From Escarpia spicata (Eukaryota > Annelida > Polychaeta > Sabellida > Siboglinidae), in NCBI GenBank assembly GCA_963995525.1, contig OZ023205.1, positions 59,226,000 through 59,289,999 on the forward strand: a stretch of 64,000 nucleotides of DNA. Direction: 5' to 3'. A model generated the notes under the pieces. That model was not told the DNA's origin. It searched no databases and was given only the letters and a program-made list of their open reading frames with translations. The position numbers and the translations under genes are program-made. Shown here piece by piece: positions 1 to 9,586 of the stretch; the stretch's first letter is position 1, and each line of letters opens with the position of its first letter.

Positions 1-450
1 GTAAGAGCACCACAGTCGCCACCAATAACACTCCCCCGAACACACCTACAACACGGTCACACATCCCAGTCGGCGATGGCTATTTGCTCCCTCTCCACGT
101 ACAAATGCATGCAAACACCTGATGTCAATATTCTCAAAAGTACCTTCAATCTAACCCTAACCATTTTTGCACATCAGACCAACTACAACTACAAAAGAGC
201 ATTTGTAGTGAAGGGATAGCAGGAAGCTCTCTCCTCTCCCGTCGACCATTCCTGACAACTGTCATACAAGATTCGATAACTTTATTGTCCGTTTGACACA
301 TCGCATTTTCCTTTAGCTACATAACGGGTCGGTTCCTTGGCGAAGCCTCGGCATCCGGATCAACCAATCTCGTGAGTAGCCTATTCAAATGGTGTTCGGT
401 ATATGTTATTTTATTCAAAAAGTGGTCGCGTACCTTTGCTATAAAAATGG
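1..450. other. Outer arm segment with exon 1 mirror and 3'-end signal
   Basis: This segment mirrors 62232-62681. It contains, on the minus strand, the start codon (62-64) and the first ~21 codons of the candidate membrane-protein exon described at 62618. It also holds a TTTATT at 281-286, which is AATAAA on the minus strand and could serve the minus-strand gene at 1.9-4.2 kb. No other coding signal is seen. Confidence 0.4.
281..286 (-). promoter_or_regulatory. Possible polyadenylation signal (AATAAA)
   Basis: The canonical hexamer lies on the minus strand, downstream of the candidate terminal exon at 1904-2545. Its mirror is at 62396-62401. The distance of about 1.6 kb makes the link tentative. 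Confidence 0.25.
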
Positions 451-1030
451 CCTATGCCTTAACCCGGGATAAAAATTCGAAAAGTGGTCGGATACCTTTG
501 CGATAAAAATGACCTATGCTTTAACATGGGATTAAAACGGGCTATCCTTTAACATGGGTTTGTTCCGGTCTGCACATTGCGTAATCTCGAAAACCATTTC
601 CGGGGGGACCCCTATCTCTCCCACGTTAAAAATCCCTATCTTTAACCCGGGCGCGGTTTTGCGCAAAATCCTTATCTCGAAAACCATTTTGTTACTACTT
701 TCGTAGAATCCCTATCTCCCCCATGTTAAAAATCCCTATCTTTAACCCGGTCGCTCAGCCGAATCTCGAAAACCATTTGCGGAGCAAGCCTTGAACAAAG
801 TGGTAAACGAGATTTGTCGTTTACCAGTTTTGGGGGGATCCTATCTCTTAACATAGGAAAATCTCCTATCTTTAACCCGGGAGCGGTCTGCGAGAAGTCG
901 TTTACAAGTTTTGGGGGAGTTCCTATCTCTTCCGTGTTAAAAATCCCTATCTTTAACCAGTGACCGTATTTGAGCGCGCTGGGCGCGGTCTGGGGGGAAT
1001 CCCTATCTCTTAACATGGGGTTTCCCCCGG
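430..1030. repeat. Short-motif repeat region (CCCTATCT / TTAACCCGGG)
   Basis: Phrases such as aatccctatctttaacccgg and cctatctcttaacat recur about ten times at irregular spacing, mixed with GCGC-rich pieces. An open minus-strand frame across 726-1016 follows from this composition and is not called as a gene. The region is mirrored at 61652-62252. Confidence 0.7.
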
Positions 1031-1066
1031 ACCGCGCAAGTTGCGCGCGCTAAGGGACCTCTATTA

Positions 1067-1175
1067 CTACTGTGGTCGATTTGATTTCGCTACTGGTGGT
1101 GGTCGATTCGATTTTGCTACTGGTGGTGGTCGATTCGATTTCGTTACTGGTGGTGGTCGATTCGATTTCGCCGGA
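1067..1175. repeat. 27-bp minisatellite, left copy
   Basis: About four tandem copies of a 27-bp unit (ctggtggtggtcgattcgat plus 7 bases). Since 27 is a multiple of three, the minus-strand frame stays open and reads as KSNRPPPV(A/T) repeats at the end of a 77-codon open frame (1067-1300). Whether this is translated is unknown. Confidence 0.75.
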
Positions 1176-1503
1176 AGCTGCGCAAAACAAGTTTGACATA
1201 TATTTACTTCGCTTGTTACAAATGCATCACGTACACACATTACGACATTTGTGTGATCAACGAACATTTGTGTACAAATGTCAACATGTATTGTTTTCAT
1301 GTAACAGTAACTATTAGCTCAATATTACACAGGATGGTACGTAAATGCATGTGATAGTTTGGCATTATTCTTATATTTAAATTTGTTTTATTTCTATTAT
1401 TTTTTTATTAAACTTATGTAAAGTGCTATGAACATTATGGATACGGCGCATATTATTATTTTCTTATTATTATTTGAAAGTTATACAAATTAGAAAATAG
1501 TCC

Positions 1504-1656
1504 TTAAGACCAACTGGACTGTGTTTGCATTTCACAACTATCGTGTAACATCTCTACAATGTGTATTTCTTTGTTGAACATGTTTTTTGACCAGACAATG
1601 GAAGAGCATATAAATTTACACTGATCTATCCCAGACAACCCTTCCAGGATTCCAAG
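1504..1656 (-). CDS. Exon-like open segment, unknown (left copy)
   Basis: On the minus strand an acceptor-like gctgtgtttcag precedes an open segment (LGILEGLSGIDQCKF...) that ends at a stop after ...QTQSSWS. It lies downstream of the repeat-coded terminal exon in the same orientation. No family is recognised. It could be an alternative last exon or chance. The identical mirror is at 61026-61178. Confidence 0.18.
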   Translation of the reverse strand, partial: LGILEGLSGIDQCKFICSSIVWSKNMFNKEIHIVEMLHDSCEMQTQSSWS

Positions 1657-1903
1657 CTGAAACACAGCAATGATACAGTAGTCATTATTATTACTCACTT
1701 AAAAACATTTTTATTACACAAATATGTGCGGCAAATGTGAATGGCAGACATATCGCAAAGGCCACGCCGAGTTGGAAACATATTTAGAGGAGTAGACGGT
1801 TACATAGGTCACCTCTCGAATAGTACAGGTATTGGATGTATATATCTTTATGACTTACTAGTTAGATGCCCTTTAACATAACTAAAACAACTATAGTAGG
1901 AGT

Positions 1904-2545
1904 TTATGTACTGGCGTGGACATTGCCAAAGATAACTTTAAAACTATCTGTTGTTGTTGCTACCACAGTTACAGGATGTTGCTGTACGATCTTGTTGTTA
2001 CTGTTAAAGTATGTTGCTACTGGACATGTTGTTGCTTCCACAGTTACAGGATGTTGCTGTACAATGTTGTTGTTACTGCTATTGTCAAAGTATATTGCTA
2101 CTGGACATGTTGTTGCTACCACAATTACAGGATGTTGCTGTACGATGTTGTTGTTACTGCATTTGTCAAAGTATGTTGCTACTGGACATGTTGTTGCTAC
2201 CACAGTTACAGGATGTTGCTGTATGATGTTGTTGTTACTGCTATTGTCAAAGTATGTTGGTACTGGACATGTTGTTGCTACCACAATTACAGGATGTTGC
2301 TGTACGATGTTGTTGTTACTGCAATTGTCAAAGTATGTTGCTACTGGACATGTTGTTGCTACCACAGTTACAGGAAGTTGCTGTACGATGTTGTTGTTAC
2401 TGCTATTGTAAAAGTATGTTGCTACTGGACGTGATGTTGCTACCACAGTTACAGGATGTTGCTGTACGATGTTGTTGTTACTGCTATTGTCAAAGTATGT
2501 TGCTACTGGACGTGTTGTTGCGACCACAGCTGCAGAACGACAAGA
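1904..2545 (-). CDS. Candidate terminal exon of 27-residue repeats (left copy)
   Basis: On the minus strand an acceptor (ggtggcag) at the 2545 side opens in phase 0 with SCRSAAVVATTRPVATYF. About seven tandem 27-residue (81-bp) repeats follow, each close to CPVATYFDNSSNNNIVQQHP. The segment ends with a non-repeat tail (SFKVIFGNVHAST) and a stop. Each unit has an N-S-S sequon and is rich in Asn, Val, Thr and Gln. The seventh unit lacks two residues, an in-frame loss. The phase matches the preceding 180-bp exon (2762-2941). The repeat frame is unbroken, and its mirror at 60137-60778 is equally intact. No family is recognised; a secreted or surface-exposed C-terminal tail is inferred. Confidence 0.4.
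   Translation of the reverse strand, partial: SCRSAAVVATTRPVATYFDNSSNNNIVQQHPVTVVATSRPVATYFYNSSNNNIVQQLPVTVVATTCPVATYFDNCSNNNIVQQHPVIVVATTCPVPTYFDNSSNNNIIQQHPVTVVATTCPVATYFDKCSNNNIVQQHPVIVVATTCPVAIYFDNSSNNNIVQQHPVTVEATTCPVATYFNSNNKIVQQHPVTVVATTTDSFKVIFGNVHAST
1960..2530. repeat. 81-bp coding minisatellite, left copy
   Basis: About seven head-to-tail units of 81 bp begin near gttgttgctaccacagttac on the plus strand. One unit is 6 bp shorter. Variants are mostly single substitutions, such as acagtt/acaatt and gctatt/gcaatt/gcattt. Confidence 0.9.
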
Positions 2546-2761
2546 CTGCCACCTTACATTAATAATATGTCAACAATGGAAAACATTACTATTAAGCGAA
2601 CTACAGCTTGAGAAGTGAATGTTGATACAAGCGCTGCTTCTGGAAGTTAAGAACAATAAACTATGATGACAGTTAGTGTGTTGGTGACCGCAGTGCTAAT
2701 GAAAACGACAACGTCCGGAAAGACAAGAATAATAACAGAAAATTGGGTAGTGCGAACGTAC

Positions 2762-2941
2762 TTTCACTTTCGTTGTTGTCGACAGTCCGACGTGGTTGAA
2801 GACGTCCGCTGTAATCTGGATATCATGTCCAGCGCTACGATCCAGCCAACGGTGGTCTACGTACAAGACCTGCTTACGGCGATAACACTTGTTGAGTGGC
2901 GTGCACACGCACGAACCAGCATCGCTACAGTTGTGAGTGTC
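2762..2941 (-). CDS. Candidate 180-bp exon, extracellular FN3-like module (left copy)
   Basis: On the minus strand the segment lies between a strong acceptor (tttatttctgcag) and a GTACGT donor, in phase 0 at both ends (60 codons). It reads DTHNCSDAGSCVCTPLNKCY at the start and ITADVFNHVGLSTTTKVK at the end. Four cysteines in the first half suggest a disulfide-bonded extracellular region. The second half resembles the last strands of fibronectin-III-like modules (pattern V.A.V.N..GL.S). This is family-level recognition by eye only. Compared with the right copy it has two amino-acid changes (DR/DG and HD/HA). Confidence 0.5.
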
Positions 2942-3595
2942 CTGCAGAAATAAAAGTGGCCATCTAACGATTGCCGACATACCGGGTCTGCCAGTGTGGC
3001 AGTGGAGTCCACTGTTAATCAGGGCTGTAACGGTACAACGAACTATGGAACGTAGTGGTCGATGTGATGGAATGGTGATCAACAGACGGTCTTGAGGGCC
3101 ACCGTAACGACCCATGACAGGGAATAACCCCCCAGCATGTGTATGATAGGCTGACAGACAGTGTTTGCTATTAGTTTTTCGGTCGACGTATTGTTTGTTC
3201 CGTAACTGGTCGGTGACGTGTTCACCACAAGTGTCGTGCTGCGATACATAACAGCAAAACAGGAAAAGAATGGCATACACTAGTGAATACACCACTTATA
3301 GGTTTTTGACGTTATCTCACAACATACGTGCATACGTATTAGAGACGATGTAATGTAGATATGTAAGAACAGTAACACTTATAACTTAGCAGGACAGGGA
3401 AACACTAGTAATTCTACAGTAATTAACGTTTAGGAACGAGTCAAGACAATTGTTGGTGGAACATACCCAGGCATGGTTGAAGGCCAAGAAACACACTGGC
3501 ATTTTCGCACCGCCTTATTGCTGAAACTACGTTGCATCCATATATGAACGAGAACAGTTAAACTTGAGAAGTAAACATTATGTGTTGAAATACGT

Positions 3596-3824
3596 TCACA
3601 GCATCGGGCATATAGCTGAACTTGGATAATATGTTAACCGCAATAAAATGTTAGTCATAAAACCAGGGCTCCCTAGAAGTGCGAGAAGTGTGTCAGTAAT
3701 AACTTGTGTCTCCATATGTCCAGACAAGTGTCCACTCCAAATATCCGAGTCGTCTCCCATGTCAGTCACGTAGTAGTGTATTGTTCTGATGCCACTTTCT
3801 TCGTCGTCAACAAACAAGGAAAAT
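3596..3824 (-). CDS. Candidate exon, DEESGI-type extracellular module (left copy)
   Basis: On the minus strand, after acceptor cattgtatctttacag, the frame reads FSLFVDDEESGIRTIHYYVT, continues with DMGDDSDIW, and stays open to the stop at 3596. The D-x-ESGI...Y...(I/V)G...D(V/I) pattern is a recurrent signature of FN3-like repeats in invertebrate extracellular proteins. The 3' limit is uncertain: the best-placed GT (after AGCCCTG) is weak. Phases do not fit simply with neighbours, so this could be a decayed or alternatively spliced module. Confidence 0.35.
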
Positions 3825-3885
3825 CTGTAAAGATACAATGTCGACGTAACACGATACAAAAACAAATCATATTGTAAGTTATTAC

Positions 3886-3963
3886 CTGATTCATTTAGAT
3901 TCATAACTGCAAGCATAGGCACCTGTATGAACTTTGGGTGGCTCAAACGGAGCTTCCGACACA
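3886..3963 (-). CDS. Candidate small exon (left copy)
   Basis: A 78-bp segment on the minus strand between acceptor accgtcag and donor CAG|GTAATA. One frame reads FIQVPMLAVMNLNESG, similar to the (Y/F)xVxVxAxNxxG strand of FN3-like modules. A second frame is also open up to an alternative CAG|GTGCCT donor. It lies directly outside the cassette array, which starts about 20 bp away. Confidence 0.28.
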
Positions 3964-3985
3964 CTGACGGTGTCTTAATCAGCGT
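3964..3985. other. Junction between unique gene segment and cassette array
   Basis: Sequence matching the array-internal cassettes (gaagtagtttgtagtac) begins at 3985/3986. The ~20 bp before it are unique and form part of the acceptor for the small exon. The mirror junction is at 58697. Confidence 0.6.
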
Positions 3986-4014
3986 GAAGTAGTTTGTAGT
4001 ACTTTCAAGATTAC

Positions 4015-4161
4015 CTTTTCGGCAACGTGATTGATGTCAGAGGTCAGTGGCATATCATCAGGGGTCATTGGCCGGTCAGTACCATTGGCCGTGGCGATGA
4101 GGAGACTGGGACTACCATCTTTGGAGTGGTGGTCATGACCCTTGTTGCTCTTCTTTTCAAG
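4015..4161 (-). CDS. Cassette box exon 1 (D type), outermost left copy
   Basis: On the minus strand the box is preceded by ttcatctgtattgcctcccag and followed by GTAATC. It gives 49 codons in phase 0-0: LEKKSNKGHDHHSKDGSPS, then LLIATANGTDRPMTPDDMPL and TSDINHVAEK. It is His/Lys/Asp-rich, polar, without cysteines and probably disordered. Equal phases at both ends mean copies could be skipped or repeated without breaking a frame. It could splice in phase to the 180-bp exon at 2762-2941. The other 19 left copies sit in the cassettes listed below. On the plus strand the same DNA also stays open with a hydrophobic stretch (IIFGVVVMTLVALLF), so the coding strand is an inference. Confidence 0.4.
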
Positions 4162-4531
4162 CTGGGAGGCAATACAGATGAATATAGTGATCTCTTACCT
4201 CCCTCCATTCCTCCCTCTCTCTCTCTCTCTCTGTGTCTCTCAATCCCTCTTTCCCTACCCCCCACTCACTCTCCCTCCCTCTCTCTCGCTCTCCTTCCAT
4301 CCATCTCTCCCTAACTCCCTCCCTCCCTCCCTCACTCCCTCCCTCCCTCCCTCCCTCCCTCCCTCCCTCTCTCTCACTCCCCCCTCTCTCTCTCTCCCTC
4401 CCTCCCTCCCCTTCCATCCCTCCCTCTCTCTCTCTGGGTCTCTCAATCCCTCTTTCCCTACCCCCCTCTTACTCTCCCTACCTCTCTCTCTCTCTCTCTC
4501 TCGTTCTCCTTCCATCCATCTCTCCCTCCCT

Positions 4532-4584
<53 letters not shown>

Positions 4585-5160
4585 TCACTCTTTCTCTCAT
4601 TCTCCCTCTCTCTCTCTCTCCCTCTCGCACCGATGCAGCTACAAACCACTAATTTACATTGGTGTCATCTGGTGAATCACCACTCAATTGAATGAAAAAG
4701 ACTATCCGTAAAGTCATGCATATAAAAGACATAAAAGTAAATAACTCTAAAGAAACCTATCGTTGTATTTTCTCAAATGCATCGCCAATTGGTGGATCAG
4801 AGGCCAATGGTCTAAACAAGCCATTCAAGCCAACATATGAACATAGCAAGATGCGAGTAGACCTTGATGTCTCGAAGGAGATACACTTACAAGACTCCAA
4901 TGTTAGCGTGTTAATACATAGATAACTCACCAACTTCTAAGAGTGGTCCTGTAAGTTTACAGTATGAAAATGTATCAAGGTTGGCACGTTTTCCCACCCT
5001 GATAAATATCGGGCGGTAAATACCGGTAAAACCCATCCTAGGAAAAACGCCAAGTAGTGGTAAAAACCGGGATAACTGGGACAAACTCTTAAAAGGATTA
5101 TATTTGAAGCTCTCTTGCAATACAAGCTACTGTACCATCACCAGAATGAATATATATACA

Positions 5161-6002
5161 TGTGTTGGCTGTCACGTACTGCAGTGTTGCTACAGGCTCA
5201 CCTCTATGTGTTGGCTGTCATGTACTGGCAGTGTTGCTACAGGCTCACCTCTATGTGTTGGCTGTCATGTACTGGCAGTGTTGGTACAGGCTCATCTCTA
5301 TGTGTTGGCTGTCGTGTACTGGCAGTGTTGCTACAGGCTCACCTCTATGTGTTGGCTGTCGTGTACTGGCAGTGTTGCTACAGGCTCACCTCTATGTGTT
5401 GGCTGTCGTGTACTGGCAGTTTTGCTACTGGCTCACCTCTATGTGTTGGCTGTCATGGCAGTGTTGTTACAGGCTCATCTCTTTGTGTTGGCTGTCATGT
5501 ACCTGCAGTGTTGCTACAGGCTCACCTCTATGTTTTGGCTGTCATATACCTGCAGTGTTGCTACAGGCGCACCTCTATGTGTTGGCTGTCGTGTACTGGC
5601 AGTGTTGCTACAGGCTCACCTCTATGTGTTGGCTATCGTGTATTGGCAGTGTTGCTACAGGCTCACCTCTATGTGTTGGCTGTCGTGTACTGGCAGTTTT
5701 GGTACAGGCTCACCTCTATGTGTTGGCTGTCATGGCAGTGTTGCTACAGGCTCATGTCTTTGTGTTGGCTGTCATGTACCTGCAGTGTTGCTACAGGCTC
5801 ACCTCTATGTGTTGGCTGTCGTGTACTAGCAGTTTTGCTACAGGCTCACCTCTATGTGTTGGTTGTCATGTACTGGCAGTGATGCTACAGGCTTACCTCT
5901 ATGTGTTGGCTGTCATGTACCTGCAGTGTTGCTACAGGCTCACCTCTATGTTTTGGCTGTCATGTACTGGCAGTGTTGCTACAGGCTCACCTCTATGTGT
6001 TG
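5161..6002 (+). repeat. 47-bp minisatellite in cassette 1 (~18 units)
   Basis: The tandem unit is tgttgctacaggctcacctc plus 27 further bases (tatgtgttggctgtc, rtgtactggcag). Some units lack a ~12-bp part (gtcatggcagtg). As 47 is not a multiple of three, the reading frame shifts at each unit, yet all three plus-strand frames stay largely open. The right-arm mirror (57043-57514) has only about 10 units. Confidence 0.95.
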
Positions 6003-6469
6003 CTAATTCACCATGCTATTTCTGAGAAACAAATACAGATGAATATAGTGATCTCTCTATTTCTTTCTCTCTCTGTCATTCTCCCTCCCTCCCTTCCTCC
6101 CTCCCTCCCTCCCCCTCTCGGTCCCTCTCCTTCCCTCTACCTCCAACCCTCCCTACCTCCTTCCCTCCTTTATTCCCTCCTCCCTCCCTCCCTCTCTCTC
6201 TCACTCCCCCCTGTCTCTTCAGCACTATATAGCAATGAAGAGAAAATCAGCAGGCATGGGTGCTCATAAAGGATTTTGGAAGTTTGGAACAATGTCAAAT
6301 GTCAGTAAAACTACTACATCAGTATAGTTCAAAGTTCATGCCAATAGCAAAAAGGCACAACTATCATATAATTGAAGTTTTCTACCGTAACAATAGGACT
6401 GAATAAAAAGTTGATCCTAAATTTCTAAAGAGAGAACCTACTGCCATGTTTGTGCAAGAAAAATCAAAT

Positions 6470-7390
6470 GAAGTAGTTTGTAGTACTTTCAAGATTACCT
6501 TTTCGGCAAAGAGATTGATGTCAGAGGTCAGTGGCATATCATGAGGGGTCATTGGCTTGTCAGTACCATAGGCCGTGGCGATGATACTGGGACTATCATC
6601 TTTGAAGTGGTGGTCGTGACCCTTGTTACTCTTATTTTCATGCTGGGAGGCAATACAGATGAATATAGTGATCTCTTCCCTCCCTCCCTCCCTCGCTCCT
6701 TCCCTCCCTCCCTCTCTCTCTGTGTGTGTCTCTCAATCCCTCTTTCCCTACACCCCACTCACTCTCTCTCGTTCTCCTTCCATCCATCTCTCCATCCCTC
6801 TCTCTCTCCCTCCCTCCCTCCCTCCCTCCCCTATCTCTATTTCTCCCCCATCTCATTCTCCCTCCCTCTCTCTCTCGTTCTCTTTCCATCCATCCCTCTC
6901 TCCTTCCCTGTCTGTCTTACTCCCTCCCTCTCTCTCTCCCTCCCTCCCTCCTTCTGTCTCTCACTACCTCTCTCTTTCTCTCCTTCTCTCTCATTCTCCC
7001 TCTCTCTCTCCCCTCTCTCTTTCTCTCATCTCCCCCTCTCTCTCTATTTCTCTCACTGTCTCCCTCCCTCCCTACCTCCTTCCCTCACTCTCTCCCGTAT
7101 TCCCTCCCTCCCTCTCTCTCACCCCCCCCCCCCCTCTCTTCAGCACTATATAACACTGAAGAGAAATCCAGCAGGCATAGTTGCTCATAAAGGTGATTGG
7201 AAGTGTGGAACAATGTCAAATGTCAATAAAACTACTACACCTGTACAGTTCAAAGTTCATGCCAATAGCAAAAAGGCACAACTGTCATATAATTGACGTT
7301 TTCTACCGTAACAATAGGACTGAGTAAAAAGTTTATCTGAAATTTCTAAAGAGAGAACCTATTGCCGTGTTCATGCAAGACAAATCAAAT
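6470..7390 (+). repeat. Cassette 2 (Y): box, CT tract, C2
   Basis: Box 6499-6642 (144 bp; minus-strand HENKSNKGHDHHFKDDSPS). It is the most diverged intact copy (DKPMTPHDMP, INLFAEK). CT tract about 6675-7138 with an internal poly-C. C2 reads HYITLKRNPAGIVAHKGDWK to a stop at 7296. Confidence 0.85.
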
Positions 7391-9586
7391 TAAGTAGTTT
7401 GTAGTACTTTCAAGATTACATTTTCGGCAACATGATTCATGTCAGAGGTCACTGGCATATCATCAGGGGTCATTGGCTGGTCAGTACCATTGGCCGTGGC
7501 GATGAGGAGACTGGGACTGTCATCTTTGGAGTGGTGGTGGTGACCCTTCTTGCTCTTCTTTTCATGCTGGGAGGCAATACAGATGAATATAGTGATCTCT
7601 TCCCTCCCTCCATTCCTCCCTCTCTCTCTCTCTCTGTGTCTCTCAATCCCTCTTTCCCTACCCCCCACTCAATCTCCCTCCCTCTCTCTCGCTCTCCTTC
7701 CATCCATCTCTCCCTCCCTACCTCCCTCTCTCTCACTCCCCCCTCTCTCTCTCACTCCCCCCTCTCTCTCTCTCCCTCCCTCCCTCCCCTTCCATCCCTC
7801 CCTCTCTCTGTGTCTCTCAATCCCTCTTTCCCTACCCCCCTCTTACTTTCCCTACCTCTCTCTCTCTCTCTCTCTCTCGTTCTCCTTCCATCCATCTCTC
7901 CCTCCCTCTCTCTGTCCCTCCCTCCTTCTCTCTCACTCCCTCTCTCTTTCTCTCATTCTCCCTCTCTCTCTCTCTCTCTCTCCCTCTCGCACCGATTCAG
8001 CTACAAACCACTAATTTACATTGGTGTAATCTGATGAATCACCACTCAATTGAATGAAAAAGACTATCCGGAAAGTCATGCATATAAAAGACAGAAAAGT
8101 AAATAACTCTAAAGAAACCTACCGTTGTATTTTCTCAAATGCATCGCCAATTGGTGGATCAGAGGCCAATGGTCTAAACAAGCCATTCAAGCCAACATAT
8201 GAACATAACAAGATGCGAGTAGACACTGATGTCTCGAAGGAGATACACTTACAAGACTCCAATGTTAGCGTGTTAATACATAGAGAACTCACCAACTTCT
8301 AAGAGTGGTCCTGTAAGTTTACAGTATGAAAATGTATCAAGGTTGTCACGTTTTCCCACCCTGGTAAATACCGGGCGGTAAATACCGGTAAAACCCGTCC
8401 TGGGAAAAACGGCAAGTAGTGGTAAAAACCGGGATAACTGGGAAAAACTCTTAAAAGGATTATATTTGAAGCTCTCTTGCAATACAAGCTACTGTACCAT
8501 CACCAGAATGAATATATATACATGTGTTGGCTGTCACGTACTGCAGTGTTGCTACAGGCTCACCTCTATGTGTTGGCTGTCATGTACTGGCAGTGTTGCT
8601 ACAGGCTCACCTCTATGTGCTGGCTGTCATGTACTGGCATTGTTGCTACAGGCTCACCTCTATGTGCTGGCTGTCGTGTACTGGCAGTGTTGCTAGAGGC
8701 TCACCTCTATGTGCTAGCTGTCGTGTACTGGCAGTTTTGCTACAGGCTCACCTATATGTGTTGGCTGTCATGGCAGTGTTGCTACAGGCTCATCTCTTTG
8801 TGTTGGCTGTCGTGTACCTGCAGTGTTGCTACAGGTTCACCTCTATGTGTTGGCTGTCGTGTACTGGCAGTGTTGCTACAGGCTCACATCTATGTGTTGG
8901 CTGTCGTGTACTGGCAGTTTTGCTACAGGCTCACCTCTATGTGTTGGCTGTCATGGCAGTGTTGCTACAGGCTCACCTCTATGTGTTGGCTGTCATGTAC
9001 TGGCAGTGATGCTACAGGCTCACCTCTATGTGTTGGCTTTCATGTACCTGCTCTGTTGCTACAGGCTCACCTCTATGTGTTGGCTGTCATGTACTGGCAG
9101 TGTTGCTACAGGCTCACCTCTATGTGTTGCTAATTCACCATGCTATTTCTGAGAAACAAATACATATGAATATAGTGATCTCTCTATTTCTTTCTCTCTC
9201 TCTCTCGTTCTCCCTCCCTCCCCCCTCTCGGTCTCTCTCCCTCCCTCTACCTCCAACCCTCCCTCCCTCCCTACCTCCTTCCCTCCTTTATTCCCTTCCT
9301 CCCTCCCTCCCTCTCTCTCACTCCCCCCTGTCTCTTCAGCACTATATAGCACTGAAGAGAAAATCATTAGGCATGGGTGCTCATAAAGGATTTTGGAAGT
9401 TTGGAACAATGTCAAATGTCAGTAAAACTACTACATCAGTACAGATCAAAGTTCATGCCAATAGCAAAAAGGCACAACTGTCATATAATTGATGTTTTCT
9501 ACCGTAACAATAGGACTGAGTAAAAAGTTGATCCTAAATTTCTAAAGAGAGAACCTACTGCCATGTTTGTGCAAGAAAAATCAAAG
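7391..9586 (+). repeat. Cassette 3 (H box with D body): box, tract, C1, minisatellite, C2
   Basis: Box 7420-7566 is H-like at the 3' part, and its donor side reads GAAAAT|GTAATC. C1 8054-8302 runs to HRELTNF. Minisatellite 8523-9129. C2 ends at 9492. Cassette 6, 3906 bp downstream, is nearly identical from the CT tract onward, pointing to a recent tandem duplication. Confidence 0.85.
8523..9129 (+). repeat. 47-bp minisatellite in cassette 3
   Basis: About 13 units, some truncated by 12 bp, in an order repeated almost exactly in cassette 6 (12429-13035). The right-arm counterpart is 53952-54515. Confidence 0.95.

Larger units (their letters stand above)
3986..6469 (+). repeat. Cassette 1 (D): box, CT tract, C1, 47-bp minisatellite, C2
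   Basis: Box 4015-4161. CCCT/CT tract about 4196-4630. C1 open segment 4692-4925 with GTAAGT at its 3' side (after GGTCCT). Minisatellite 5161-6002. A second CT tract is about 6060-6220. C2 follows TTCAG, and its usual frame is broken here by an early TAG (...SVstop). It mirrors R1 at 56577-58696, where the minisatellite is about 370 bp shorter. Confidence 0.85.

Noticed and set aside
430..1030. Telomere-like or interstitial telomeric repeat (taaccc-like phrases)
   Set aside because: The recurring phrases are cctatct and ttaacccggg at irregular spacing, not a tandem hexamer.
2696..3295. Single 199-codon minus-strand gene (MVYSLVYAILFLFCCYVSQH start)
   Set aside because: The frame crosses a strong acceptor in the middle and runs past a clear GTACGT donor. 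A 180-bp internal exon explains the conserved part better.
4065..4265. Box region as a plus-strand membrane-protein exon (hydrophobic run GVVVMTLVALLF)
   Set aside because: Not fully excluded. The minus-strand reading has bounded splice signals and suits neighbouring exons in phase, whereas the plus-strand frame simply runs into the CT tract.
4142..4675. Long Ser/Pro/Leu-rich open frames (SLSPPSLPPS type) and their Arg/Glu/Gly-rich complements through every CT/GA tract
   Set aside because: They arise from (CCCT)n and (CT)n simple sequence, which lacks stop codons in all frames. They change length with each tract and show no coding signal.
5161..6002. CRISPR-like direct repeats
   Set aside because: The 47-bp units follow each other without unique spacers, and the genome context is eukaryotic.
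5104..6025. Overlapping frames of more than 200 codons reading CWLSCTGSVATGSPLCVGC
   Set aside because: They are three register-shifted readings of one 47-bp minisatellite. The protein sequence depends only on unit phase, so they are recorded as a repeat, not genes.
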